Under the pieces are notes generated by a model. It had not been told where the DNA came from and searched no databases. It saw only the letters and a program-made list of their open reading frames with translations. A stretch of DNA of 64,000 bases from Maratus speciosus. Its lineage: Eukaryota; Arthropoda; Arachnida; Araneae; Salticidae. Positions 10,725 through 21,676 of this stretch are shown here, in pieces. The position numbers and the translations under genes are program-made. The stretch covers positions 272,460,411-272,524,410 of the forward strand of contig OZ010786.1 of the NCBI GenBank assembly GCA_963932465.1, written 5' to 3'. Each line of letters begins with the position of its first letter. Within the stretch, counting starts at the first letter, position 1.

Positions 10725-10779
10725 AAACAGTATCAAAAAGCGACTATTTTCGTCTGTCATTGTTTCTAATCACTATAAG

Positions 10780-11310
10780 AAAAGTTTCTCTGCGATACAG
10801 AATTTTTTTCTGATTAAAAAGATACATTTCCATAAATAAAAGAAAAAGTTTCTGTTCTACACGGGAATTTTTACTTTTTTCAAGATTGGTTTATCTGATT
10901 CGGGAAAGTTTCCATTTTAACATGGAATACTGTCTATCCATTCTACCATTCTACCAAAACATTTCTTTGTGTGAATGGAAAGTTTTCCTTATTTTGTCGG
11001 AATACGTTCTGTTATTACAGATGAGTTTATTTATTTATTTGGAAAACTTTCCTTCATAAAAGGGATAGTTTTCTAACTCTACAGAAACTTTTCTTTCTAC
11101 ATAAGGAAAGATTTCCGTAAGAAACCGGAATTTATTCTGTGTTTAAAGATTAATTTCTGAATCCAATAGGAAAAGTTTCCTGGCAGATAGAGGAAACTTT
11201 CTATTTTTTCTGATTTTATTTCGAGCTGTTTCGGAAAATTTTCCGTACCCATAATGGCAACTATTTTTCCGTTTCCTACAGGAAACTATTTCGGATTTTT
11301 TTTTTTTTTT
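10780..11310. repeat. Degenerate GGAAA/TTTCC repeat region ending in an ACAGTG terminus
   Basis: Blocks of the form GGAAAAGTTTCC, each often palindromic, recur at irregular 30-60 bp spacing (for example near 10865, 10905, 10980, 11045, 11110, 11170, 11230, 11280). The region ends in a T run then ACAGTGTG. The reverse of that end (CACTGTAAAAA) matches the ends of elements at 35216, 51625 and 60003, which suggests a decayed minisatellite-bearing TIR element. Confidence 0.5.
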
Positions 11311-12234
11311 TTACAGTGTGCAGTCAGTTTTGAAATTAATCTTTATCAAAAATATAGCTTTAGAATCATTAATTCAAACAAAAAAATTACTCTGATATGT
11401 TTTTAATTTAATACTAAAAAGTTTTTTCTTGTGAAATATTTTATGCTATCTTTAAATTTAGAACCTAATGCAACAGTCCAATTCTCATTACAAATTTTAG
11501 ATAGATTTCAAACATAATAAAAGAAAACTTTATTGCAAATTTTAATTTTAAGAGATGAATATGCAAATAATTTCCATACAATCCCAGAATCTACTTATGG
11601 ATTTTAAAAACTATATTTATAAATAGTAGATTCTTAGTTCTTCATAAATAAAGAATTGTTGTTATTATTTACAGTTCATTAAATGTTAAATGTTTTAATT
11701 AATGCATTAGTAATTTGGCGCACGGAAGTACATAAAAATATTAATTTTTAGGCAGTTTACTAATTGTGCCATACCCGTATGCACATTTTAAAAAGTTCAT
11801 AAAAATGTAAAAAATTGTGATATCTAAGTGCAGTTTTCACCATAATACTTGGCAAAAAAATAAAAAATGAAAAGGTTAATTTTATCATCGATAGGATATT
11901 ACAGATATATAACATATTTAGGTTTTACAACTGCTGTTTAATTACAATCAAGTGCAAGAAAATGAATGTTGTATTATCTTAACCCTCCGACTGTCTTGGA
12001 AAAGGGCAAAATTGTAATGTTGTTTTTTTTTCTGCATTTTGTTTTAAATGCTTAAAAAAATTATTCTTTGAACATTTTATAAAAAAATTTAATAACGAAT
12101 ATGAATGTAATCTTTGGAAGTATTAATCATTGTTCAATGTATTAAAAATACATTAAATCAATAGAATTATATTACTTTAAATATTGCTTGTATTGCAGTG
12201 AAACTTGGAGCTTAGTGTACGTATTAACACGGGC
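11311..12234. other. AT-rich, nothing recognised
   Basis: One TTAA-type end-like sequence (TTAACCCTCCGACTGTC at about 11980) has no partner nearby, so no element is called. Confidence 0.4.
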
Positions 12235-12420
12235 TTGTCAGTTATTATTTGTAAGACATTTAACAATGTGAATCTTAGTAGCGTCAACTTTTGGAGGAAA
12301 ATTTAAACTATATTCTTCTTTTGTCACAAAAAGATTCGACTCTTTGAGATGTCTTATGATACGAATTGCATTCTCATGCGACAATTTGTTGATTTTTTAA
12401 TAAAGTATAATTTGAAACTA

Positions 12421-13765
12421 AAAGTTACAAAGCATCGATTTTTGTCCGTGTATAAAACTTCGGTCATTAAACAATCTAATAACAAACTCATGTTTGTTAA
12501 ATATATAATGGAATTTAAGCACTTTTGTAGAAAAATGGTCTTTATATACTTTTTTTAAGTTATGATGATTAGGATAATAAAAAAAATGATTATCTTCAAT
12601 TTGTTTAACTTTTTTATTATATGAAAAACTTTGAAATATGAGATATATTAATAAAAATGTTTGCATATTTCATATTCTAATGTGAATTTTAAAGTAACAG
12701 AACTCAAATATTATTTTGTTCGTATGATAAGAATTAATATAATCCAGGATTAAAATATTATTGTTTTATACAGATTAATCCTACTGCTAGGAAATTATTA
12801 GGATATTATAGCCGAACATTAGCAAGTATGCATTCATTCCAATACAACAACGAAATACAATACAGTTTTACATAATGTATCTTGGAAATGGATATAGAGA
12901 TTACAAAGCTCATTAATGGATTGTCACACAAAATCTTATCAACGGCACCGCTGTCTTTACATTAGATAAGACAATTACTGACATATAATAGGTCTAAGTA
13001 TCAACTAGAGCTGAATAATAATAGGAAACTAATGCTAAAATTGATTTCAGAATCAGTTGTGTACGAAACGTATTTCGGATTATACGTTGGAGGGAAAGGG
13101 ATTTTATGCTGTAAATTACTCTTATGCTCACGAACAATCTAAAAAAATCTCGAAATTATAGCTTTATTGCATACATTATGATACGTTTGATCAAAGTATT
13201 AAACACCCGGATATTTTTTTATGTATCTTTAGCAGTAACTGTTGGATAAAACAGTCGTAATTTTTACAGTATCTTATAAAAGAATTAAATTAAATTGTTG
13301 AATTTTCTATATCCTAAAACAATAATGAAAGATAAACAAAAAATTTTCTTACATAATGATCAAAACTTAAAAAATATATGATGAATATGTTTTATGTATA
13401 TTTTCATTAAATCTTTAAAAAAATAAGGTTAAACTAATTTAATAGTTGCTTAAAAGGATGAAAATACATTTAACGAAAATAAATACCTTTATTTATTCAG
13501 ATTCGATATGTTTCATTGCTGGCAACATTCTCAATAATTAAAATGATTTTCGCAAAAGAATTTTAATTTGAAAACTGTTAAACAAAAGTCATGCAAACTC
13601 AAGCATAATGAAATTAACTGCAATATTAAAAATGAATATTTATGAAAGTGAATTATTTCATATTATTGTTTCATTATTCTGTAGAGCATAGGAAATAAGA
13701 ATAAGGATTGCTGTTACATTAAATTGTTTAATGATCGGAGTTCAACATACAGACAAAAAGCAAGA
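12421..13765. other. AT-rich interior of the inverted repeat, nothing recognised
   Basis: The overlapping 69- and 82-codon open frames near 12349-12666 lie partly in the left repeat arm and show no known family. Confidence 0.5.
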
Positions 13766-13896
13766 CCATAATAGTAGTATTTTTTTAAATTAATTTTTCA
13801 ACTACATTTCAGCAGTGAAATTACGCTTGAAATTATTGAATATTAATGATGTGAATTATCACATTGCTACAAAGCGTAAACCAACTTAGTGAAAAA

Positions 13897-13942
13897 TGTC
13901 CAAGCCGGGAATCGAACCCGGGTCCCTGGAATAGATCTCCAG
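13897..13942 (-). tRNA. tRNA-like 3' half (anticodon stem to acceptor)
   Basis: Minus-strand copy of the tRNA-like 3' half with B-box GGTTCGATTCC, joined at the anticodon stem to CAGTAGCAGCC instead of the 5' half. A half molecule only; it cannot fold as a cloverleaf. Confidence 0.6.
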
Positions 13943-13992
13943 CAGTAGCAGCCTCACCGACTATATAAGTGAGAAATGCCAGGCTGGACATC

Positions 13993-14063
13993 GTCCTTGT
14001 GGTTTAGTGGTAGAGCACTGGAGATCTATTCCAGGGACCCGGGTTCGATTCCCGGCTTGGACA
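13993..14063 (+). tRNA. tRNA-like core, complete, atypical anticodon loop (probable pseudo-tRNA)
   Basis: 71 nt with pol III box A (TGGTTTAGTGG) and box B (GGTTCGATTCC) at normal spacing. The T-arm stem CCGGG/CCCGG and anticodon stem CTGGA/TCCAG are perfect. The acceptor GTCCTTG against CTTGGAC has two mismatches. The seven-base anticodon loop is GATCTAT, so position 33 is A instead of the near-universal U; taken literally the anticodon would be TCT (Arg). A T5 run starts at the 3' end (14064), a natural pol III stop. I infer a tRNA-derived pol III unit carried by a repeat, not a working tRNA gene. Confidence 0.6.
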
Positions 14064-14107
14064 TTTTTCACTAAGTTGGTTTTTACAATTGTCTGTCTGT
14101 CAATTTA

Positions 14108-14156
14108 CGGGTCCCTGGAATAGATCTCCAGTGCTCTACCACTAAACCACAAGGAC
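14108..14156 (-). tRNA. tRNA-like 5' half
   Basis: Reverse complement of the first two thirds of the core at 13993-14063, with box A and the anticodon stem, ending at CGGG where it meets the palindrome centre. Half molecule only. Confidence 0.6.
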
Positions 14157-14207
14157 GATGTCCAGCCTGGCATTTCTCACTTATATAAGTCGGTGAGGCT
14201 GCTACTG

Positions 14208-14253
14208 CTGGAGATCTATTCCAGGGACCCGGGTTCGATTCCCGGCTTGGACA
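14208..14253 (+). tRNA. tRNA-like 3' half
   Basis: Mirror image of the half at 13897-13942 in the right palindrome arm. It carries box B and the T5 stop, and no 5' half. Confidence 0.6.
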
Positions 14254-14505
14254 TTTTTCACTAAGTTGGTTTACGCTTTGTAGCAATGTGATAATTCACA
14301 TCATTAATATTCAATAATTTCAAGCGTAATTTCACTGCTGAAATGTAGTTGAAAAATTAATTAAAAATTGTATATTCACCGATGCTGGGTTTATTTGCGT
14401 CTCATGTTACGCCGCTAGAATGTGTGCTCATGAAACCTTCTCCATCTTGTGCTGCAGTAGCAGCCTTACCGACTTATATAAGTGAGAAATGCCAGGCTGG
14501 AAATC

Positions 14506-14576
14506 GTCCTTGTGGTTTAGTGGTAGAGCACTGGAGATCTATTCCAGGGACCCGGGTTCGATTCCCGGCTTTGACA
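14506..14576 (+). tRNA. tRNA-like core, complete, outside the palindrome
   Basis: Same sequence as 13993-14063 except GGCTTTGACA for GGCTTGGACA at the 3' end, which adds another acceptor mismatch. Box A and box B are intact, the same GATCTAT loop lacks U33, and a T5 run follows at once. It sits in the direct third copy of the repeat unit. Confidence 0.6.
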
Positions 14577-14840
14577 TTTTTCACTAAGTTGGTTTACACT
14601 TTGTAGCAATGTGATAATTCACATCATTAATATTCCATAATAGTAGTATCTTTGTTTTTAAATTATAGTTTACAGAAAAATCAGCAAATTATTGTCGCAT
14701 GAGAATGCGGTTCGCTCCATAAGATATCTCAATAAATCAAACTTATGTGGCAAAAGAAGAAAGTATTTTATTTTTTCTGCAATGGGCGGCACTATTAAGG
14801 TCCTATGTTGTTAAATGACAAACAAAATGAGTCTGTACAA

Positions 14841-15857
14841 CATATATTTACTTGGACTTAAGGGTACAAAATACCTGTTGTAAAATCTGAATACTTTTTA
14901 TGTCTGTTAATAACATGAACTTATAGCGTCACCTCTCTGTGGTATAAAAGGACCTTTTTATTTTTTACTTCACGAAAAATTCAACTTTTTGAAAATAAGT
15001 TTTAAATTTAAATTTGATTAAAATTGTAATCAAAGATAAGAAAGCAATTAATGATGATCTGTCATATAGTATACCAGAAATACGGTTCAATTTTTTAACA
15101 TTGCGGAAATAGTGACAACTTCTGGGTAACATTTTTATGGAAATACCCTACCCTCCTCATTAGAATAGACTCACCTTACTGTTCAACAGAAGACAGAGAG
15201 AGCAAAAATAGTTTAGTGCGTGCTCGAAGAAGCCCTGAACGCGTTCAAGTTGTGATAAAAAGTACTCGGCGTATGTATTGACTTTTAAATTTTTAAATCA
15301 TTTTTTTTATATGAAAAAACAACTTTTACATAATAGGAGATCTTTAAAGAAATAAATGCACATTTTTAGCAAGGATTACTTAAGTTTATTTTGATTTAAT
15401 CCAAGATGAATGTCACACATGAATATATTGTAATATACAGGGTGTCCATAATTAACCTTTTCACACCTGAAACGGCCCTATACGGCTTTGTGAGTTAAGT
15501 CCTAATTCGGCCGGTTTCGGCCGTCTATAGCAAAATAAGGGGTGATAGGTATAGAAAGAGATTCGTTTCTCCCTGTGCTGAGGGGTTCGTCTTTATTGTC
15601 GCCGGTCACTTTGTCCGATGACAGTGATGGAATACTTTTTAATTGCTTGCAGGTTTGTCATTACCTTTTTTAAAAGCTAAAGTGATTTTATTCAGATGAG
15701 CCGTTTTTTTTTTCTTTTTTCCATCTTAGTTTCTTATTTCAAGAGAACGATAACCATTTTTAACCGCTAGTATTGAGATATTTACTTAAAGTTTAATTTA
15801 AAATGAGTAAAAGAAAAGTTTTTATACTCGATGAACAGGCTTCTGGAGACATGTACT
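14841..15857. other. AT-rich, one transposon-end-like sequence
   Basis: TACAGGGTGTCCATAATTAA at about 15436 resembles mariner-type ends, and GGCCGGTTTCGGCC at about 15508 is a palindrome. No partner end or coding sequence was found, so no element is called. Confidence 0.4.
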
Positions 15858-15879
15858 ATATGTATATATATATATATAT

Positions 15880-15918
<39 letters not shown>

Positions 15919-15927
15919 TAGACATAT
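15858..15927. repeat. (TA)n(GATA)n microsatellite
   Basis: About 11 TA units run into about 10 GATA units and back to TATA. The IYLS/SIYL open frame across it is an artefact. Confidence 0.95.
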
Positions 15928-16539
15928 ATATTACGTGCTTAAAATTGTTTATTTTGCCGATCACTTGGCATGTTAAACCCAGTACACACACACATACACG
16001 CTCGCACACACAGAAGAAAAAATTGTGAGAATAAATTATGAAAGCAATCTTTAAAACCTATCTGTACATCTAATAGTTGATAAATTCGCCAGAAAGGACT
16101 CAATTTGATTTTTTTATTTTTCTAATAAATTTACTATGACATTTTATCTATTTTACGTTCATTCTATCACTGCATAGCTCTGTTTTCATAAAATATATTA
16201 GAAAAACACTTCAATTATGCTTTTGGTATGTCGGGCTGTGAGCGAATAAGGTTCCTAAACAATTGAGTTGTTTAGCTAAATGACCGCCCCCCCCCCCACC
16301 CTTCCTTCTTCATAAGAAATCTGCACACATACCAATCGCACCTTTTGGTGTTTTTCGTAGTTTTTTTCAATGCACTAAGAATTTTCCTAACATTTAAAAT
16401 CGCCAATCCAATCATTGGTGCATTAGCTATTGATCAAAGAAATCGGCACATTTAAAGATTTTGAGAAATAAAACTAATTATTTTTTATCTAAAAAAAAAT
16501 CTAGCTTTTCGTCTAAATAAAACCTTCTGATATTTTGTT
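15928..16539. other. AT-rich, nothing recognised except a poly-C run
   Basis: Poly-C near 16286-16297 and short CA-rich patches at 15980-16010. Confidence 0.5.
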
Positions 16540-16706
16540 CAGTGATGGAACAGTGGCGCAGCAGTTGCGCGATTGTCACCACTAAATTTTTATAGTATTC
16601 TTCGCCTTCAAAAATCTCAGAAATTCTGTCCTAAAGTTAAATGAGTAATACTAATAAAATTTTGCGGTGCCAATTGATTATCTGCTGCTACACTGTTCCA
16701 TCACTG
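16540..16706. mobile_element. MITE with CAGTGATGGAACAGTG ends
   Basis: Inverted ends CAGTGATGGAACAGTGGCGC and (reverse) CAGTGATGGAACAGTGTAGC, continuing through GCAGCAG. TTTGTT on both sides (16534-16539 and 16707-16712) is a likely target duplication. CAGTG-type ends recall hAT elements, which normally duplicate 8 bp; only 6 match here, so the superfamily is uncertain. 167 bp, non-coding. Confidence 0.8.
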
Positions 16707-16712
16707 TTTGTT

Positions 16713-19398
16713 GGATAATGCAGTGATACAGTAATAATAAGATAAACTGAAAGATTAACTCCTCAAGAGTGCGAAAAATCTGATAAAGTTAGATCAGACA
16801 CTCCTGTGTTACAGTGACATGAAAAACCATATAAGATGTTAAAACTCTGATTGTCTTTTTTGCTGTTCAGAAAATTGTGGCAGTGTAATAAAAAGTATAA
16901 ACAGTTGAAATCAGTTTTATCATACAGCTGTTTCAAGACCTTATGTATTAATAAAATTATAAAAATAAAAATAACCTTGTTTCATATTTGAGTATATTAT
17001 TTGTTTATTTTTAAAGTATTTCAGGAAAAATCATAACAGGCAAAATATAAGTTATCAACAACTTAAATTCGGATGCTAAATGCCTTTTAATTGGAGATTT
17101 TTCCACCTTTCTCAAAAACGTGAAATATTCTAACAAAAAGATAACTTATTTTTTATTTAAAAATAATAATAATGAAATTTGCAAACTTTATTATTCAAAT
17201 GTCTATGAAGCGAATAGCGAATAATGGTTTTTATATTCTCGAAAATGGGTTTCATACTGGAATATAATCGTTTGATATTTTTTTCATCAATGATATATAT
17301 ATTTTTTTTTTTACTGTAACATCACAAAAATCGACTTAAAACACGATTTCTGTCACCGTATTTCAGCAAAAGCTTTTCTCTGTACAAGCGTATTGAAGAC
17401 ACAAATTCTTTCTTTTTTAACAGAGAATGCCGCATTATATTCTAAATAACTCCATGAACGTGTAAAAAAAATTAGCAGTTTGGATTTGAGAACTGTTTTA
17501 ATATTGCTTATTAAATAATATTTATTAGGGCTATTCTCAAATTCTAAATAGCTATTCTCCCTCATGAAGTCATTTTTAAAGTTAGGAACATGAAATGTTC
17601 ACATTCAGAAACTATACAAGCGAATAGCTTTTTCCCTTTTTCTATAGAAGAGCACGTTCTTTCTGAAAATACTGTCAAAATTGACGCTTTGAAACAAAAT
17701 CCCCGACGGGAAGCCATAGAAAAGTCGTCATGAGACAACAATCGATTATAATTCAAGATATAATGCATTTATTGAAAACAAAGAGAAAAAAATCAGAAAC
17801 ATTCAAGAGCATGGCTGAAATTTCGTGTTTTTTCTCGAAAAAATAAATTTATAAATGTCACAGAAAATTTCATAATTTTGAGCAGGAAAAGGTATTTTTT
17901 TGGAATCTCCTTAACACTTTATGCACCGACAGTGCTTATAAGTACTATTAAAATAACTTGTCATAAAATTCATTTGATACATCGATTAGTTGCAATACAG
18001 TTTAGAATGAGTTATAGATACTTTACTTTATCTTGTTCCAAGAGCATTATTGGTTACAAAAAAAAAAATAATAATAATAATAATAATAATAATTAACAAA
18101 TTAATTAACGGTTGAATTTTTTTGCCTTTGCATCTAATCGTGGATCCAAGGGGGAGTTCGCGGGGGTCGTGAGCTCCCCCCCCCTTCCTGAACGAAGAAA
18201 ATTTCCAAAGGAAATTTAAAAAATTAAACATATATTAAATTCTTTCACATTCATCCCTTGCTCAACTATGAGAATCTTTCTGTCCCTTTTAAAGCTGTAC
18301 TTAAATCCAAAGTAGGTAATTTCTGACACATCCATGATGTCATTTTTAATCTCAGATGCAAGATATTTGCAAGTGCATTTACTCAGAACAAATGGGATTG
18401 ATTAGCGTTTTCCATTTTCCGATAAAGACAAAGCATCTTTCGGGAAATCTCCTTAAACTGTGTTATTTAAAACTGAATTTCAGCCCGCGACAGACAATTG
18501 CTCCCTGATGACGGCATTTTAATAACTGTTAAGTCCAAAAAATTTGTATATAATGCTCAATTTCTTAAAGATTCTTTGCATTTACAAGAAAATGGGAAAT
18601 TCTTCAATTTCTGGGTATCTGAATAAAATGTGTATATTTTATATTTTTTACGAATATTAATGCAAATATATAATTACGAATATTAACTTTTTGGTATTTA
18701 CAAATGAAAATAATTTCCCAAATGTATCAGAAATTTAGCCATTTTGGATGTGGGGACAACCTTCAATATAAAAATTGCTTATTAAGAGATGTGACACCCC
18801 CCCCCCCCCCATAAAAAAGGAGACATGACCACCCTCTAAATGGAGGGCTGCATCAGCTCTTGTTTGCATTTTCAGCTTTATTGACACTGAAAGATTGTGT
18901 GTATGGGGGGGGGGGGGAGGTTCAATTCGGAAATATTTCTATTGTAAGGACATTATATTTGTACATTTCCTAACTCTACAAAATGCTAACAAAAGTATTT
19001 TAAATAAAAGATTGGAGTGGAGAAATAAATATTGTACAAAATCCGTATAAATTCAAATTTAATTAATTGTAATTGACAAAATCCTTCTAAAATTTATTAA
19101 AAGATTGTGTCAATCTTCTGATGTAGTTTCAAAAATTCACGAGAAATGCTTTAGAAGACGACATTTTCATGAATTCATAATTTAGGACATAAAGGGTTAA
19201 AAGCATTTGTTCTGAAATTGTATTGTAAAAGCTTTAGAGGGGGGGGGGAGGGGGGACTCTAAAAATTTCTGAATTTTAAATCCTTAAATTAAGTTTTAGC
19301 CTGGTCCTAAATTAATAATTTTTTCAATTTTTTAATCTCATACTCTAATAGAAGGTACCGAAATATTTACATTATAATGAAAATAATGAGGTTTAATA
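16713..19398. other. AT-rich with simple repeats, nothing coding recognised
   Basis: (AAT)n at 18068-18094, poly-C or poly-G runs near 18172, 18788, 18906 and 19237, and T runs. A weak TTAA-type pair (TTAACACTTTATGCACC at 17911 and the reverse of ATAAAGGGTTAA at 19187-19199) is too diverged to call. Short open frames near 17353-17768 resemble nothing I know. Confidence 0.4.
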
Positions 19399-19409
19399 CA
19401 AATAGAATT

Positions 19410-19654
19410 GCCCCACCATTGGCCGAGAGTTTCTGCTCTCGCAACTGATAGACGGGAGGTACTGGATTCAAACCCAATCACGCCCGTCGACGTAATCGTT
19501 GGGAGTTTTCGTGGTTTTCTTCGAACCGTGAATTTCCATGGGTTAATACGGGTTAGGTTCCCTTAGAAAGACCCAAACGGAGGGCACCCCCCCCCCTTTT
19601 TGGGCCTATATTCCTCGTGTTGATAACTGGGCATCATAAATACAACAAACCAAC
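19410..19654 (+). mobile_element. tRNA-derived SINE with 11-bp target-site duplication
   Basis: CAAATAGAATT lies at 19399-19409 and again at 19655-19665, a perfect target duplication around a 245-bp body. The head has box A-like TTGGCCGAGAGT and box B-like GGATTCAAACC, in the style of a class II (Ser/Leu) tRNA. The body holds a GC-richer unrelated part (ACCGTGAATTTCCATGGG..., a poly-C run), and the tail is a short A/C-rich repeat (ACAACAAACCAACC). These are the diagnostic parts of a SINE moved by LINE machinery. The clean duplication suggests a fairly young insertion. Confidence 0.88.
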
Positions 19655-19665
19655 CAAATAGAATT

Positions 19666-20229
19666 ATTCTGTTTTTTTTTTTTTCTTTTTTCGCACATAT
19701 AGTATATTTGCCGAATTTTAATTTCTAATCGTAATTTTATAGGGATATGAGGTTTTCTGTGGCATTGATAAAATTGTTTGTTGTTCTGTGATTATTACCA
19801 TTTTTATTATATGCATACATAATTTGCCGTATGAGGAGTATCGTGGAAAAACCTTTCCGCTCAAAGGCGCTTGTCAAAGAACAATATCAGTAGCCTTTCT
19901 TCCAAGTCTTTTAATTTATAAACACGCATTTCCGATAAAATGTATGGAGTAAGAATGCAGTGTAAATACTTCTTACTACAGGTGAAAAGGGATAAATAAC
20001 GTTTCCTCATACTGTTTAGAATTATCACTCCAAACAAATAACAGATCAACAAGCAAAAGTATGTGGGGAAAGGAGGAGAGTAAACATACATCAAGATGAC
20101 ATTTCAACCACGTCTCTCCCATAGGAAACTCAAATGCGGTAAAAGGACGAGTCCATTTTTTCAAAATGTTCCTTTCATAGGCCAGGATTTAGAGCTAGTA
20201 ATTTTTTCGGGTTTCTCGGCGTTAAAGAG
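19666..20229. other. AT-rich, nothing recognised
   Basis: Overlapping short minus-strand open frames near 19861-20164 have no family that I recognise. Confidence 0.4.
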
Positions 20230-20766
20230 TTAAACGACCCTACTTTAAAGTTGTATACAGATGGAACTATTGGTCAGAAAATTGTGAAATTTTGTGACGG
20301 ACATAATGAAAGAATGGGAATTTGTTTGAGCGAAAAAAAATTTTTAGTTTAAAATTCGCCAAAAGGGCCTTTTTAATGAATTTTACATTTTAAAAAGTTT
20401 TTACGCTTTATTTTTCGAAGATTAAATAAGACAAATATACAGACCACCCCCTGAAAAAAATAAAGCTTATAAAAACTTTTAAAAATTATTGGTGTTCGAA
20501 TTGCACGGACCGTACAAACTCTGAAAAAAAAATCCGCCTATGACAGCCGGCATTTTTTTCTCAGAGCTCAGGCCTAGTATTCAGTGTTCAGTGGGCAGTG
20601 GCTAAACGTGTAATTTATTAAAAAACGCCCTCTGGTGGCGAAATTTTGAACTAAAATTTTTTTTGCTCAAATATATTCCCATTCCTGTATTATGTCCGAC
20701 ACAAAATTTTACAACTTTCTGACCAATAGTTACGTATTTAGACAACTTTAAAGTAGGGTCGTTTAA
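20230..20766. mobile_element. TTAA-flanked element with about 130-bp inverted ends
   Basis: TTAA at 20230-20233 and 20763-20766 bracket ends TTAAACGACCCTACTTTAAA. The reverse-complement similarity continues inward for about 130 bp on each side through GACCAATAGTT/AACTATTGGTC, TTATGTCCG/CGGACATAA and the TTCAAAATTTC area. The 270-bp middle is non-coding and carries a CTCF-like motif. Consistent with a piggyBac-type MITE with long ends. Confidence 0.85.
20626..20640 (-). promoter_or_regulatory. CTCF-like motif inside the TTAA element
   Basis: Minus-strand CGCCACCAGAGGGCG fits the CTCF core CCASYAGRKGGCR fully. It is the second such match carried by a transposon in this window (the other is at 2221-2234). 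Confidence 0.45.
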
Positions 20767-21640
20767 TTATGTTCACCATGTATATTATATGATGATGAAT
20801 GATATATATTTCATATGTACATATTGTGATTCAGCTGGAATTTTAAAGTACGATCGGAGAATAAAGGTAAAGGTAAGCACATTAGAAACTCGATCCTAGA
20901 ACCGAAGGTAATGAAAAATATCATTTCACAAAACACTTTTGTATTAATAAAAGAAAGATGCTTGTCCGTGTGTCTCTTGATCTGTTGCATGGCTAAGGAA
21001 ATCCACCGAATATAAAGGTATGACAATTTGGAAGAGGATAGAGATAGTATTTTCTGAATACACTTGGGACTCAATTTTTTTTTATATTTTGATAATTTGT
21101 CTAGATATTAATTAAAAACCTGATAGACATCGCAAAAAGTCAAGGTCTCTTCGTCCGATGATTTTGCCTGCGTCTTTATAGGCTTTCCTTGGATCTTCAC
21201 GCAAAGAAAGCCAAGTGTTCAGTTTTTACTAAATTTTGAAATCATGATCAGGGTGTTTCCCGTAGATTTACCAAATAATAATAATAATAATAATAATAAT
21301 TCCAAGTCATTGCGCCTTATCTTCCTAGTTCAAACTGCATTTTCCGTTTTAACAAATAATACTATTTACTAATTTAAAAAACATTTTTACTGCAACTGGT
21401 ATAGCGTCAGTTTAACGTTTTTCATTATTTTTTCTTTATTCTGCATTTTGAAAATATCGCATCTACTTTTCGGATGAAATATTAAAAGAAAGAAAAATTA
21501 GTTACTTATGCGGAATACTCTTTCCTTTCCAGTTGGAATATTCTTTAAAAGAATATATTAATATTTTCTATTTCAAAAAATCTTTTCTGAAGTTCGATTT
21601 TATTTTGGTTTTCGTGTTTTCCGATTCAGTTTAATTTTCT

Positions 21641-21676
<36 letters not shown>

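Larger units (their letters stand above)
13788..14363. repeat. Near-perfect palindrome, about 254-bp arms, 66-bp centre
   Basis: The left arm 13788-14041 and right arm 14108-14363 are reverse complements with very few differences; one is a single-base indel in TATATAAG near 13965. The centre 14042-14107 holds the T-arm and 3' end of one tRNA-like core. Near-identity of the arms implies a recent origin, gene conversion, or an assembly fold-back. Confidence 0.9.
13781..14634. mobile_element. Cluster of tRNA-cored repeat elements bracketed by a 15-bp direct repeat
   Basis: The sequence CCATAATAGTAGTAT occurs at 13766-13780 and again at 14635-14649, bracketing the cluster as a target-site duplication would. 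Inside are five whole or half tRNA-like cores. Each shares a 5' flank (TATATAAGTGAGAAATGCCAGG...) and a 3' flank (TTTTTCACTAAGTTGGTTTA... then ATTCACATCATTAATATT). The first 0.58 kb is a palindrome and the last unit (14385-14634) is a direct copy. Distant relatives occur at 61171-61747. Confidence 0.75.
12235..14840. repeat. Diverged inverted repeat flanking the tRNA-like cluster
   Basis: About 12235-12420 is matched in reverse complement by about 14655-14840. The best block centres on GCATTCTCATGCGACAAT (12371) against its reverse complement at about 14690-14710, flanked by matching CTTCTTTTG, TCTTATG and ATAATTT segments. The arms enclose 2.2 kb that includes the tRNA-like palindrome. This could be an old TIR element or an inverted duplication. 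Confidence 0.6.

Noticed and set aside
15436..15470. TACAGGGTGTCCATAATTAA as a transposon end
   Set aside because: No inverted partner within several kb.
17911..19199. Possible large TTAA element
   Set aside because: The two candidate ends agree over only about 15 bp with mismatches, and the inner sequence does not pair.
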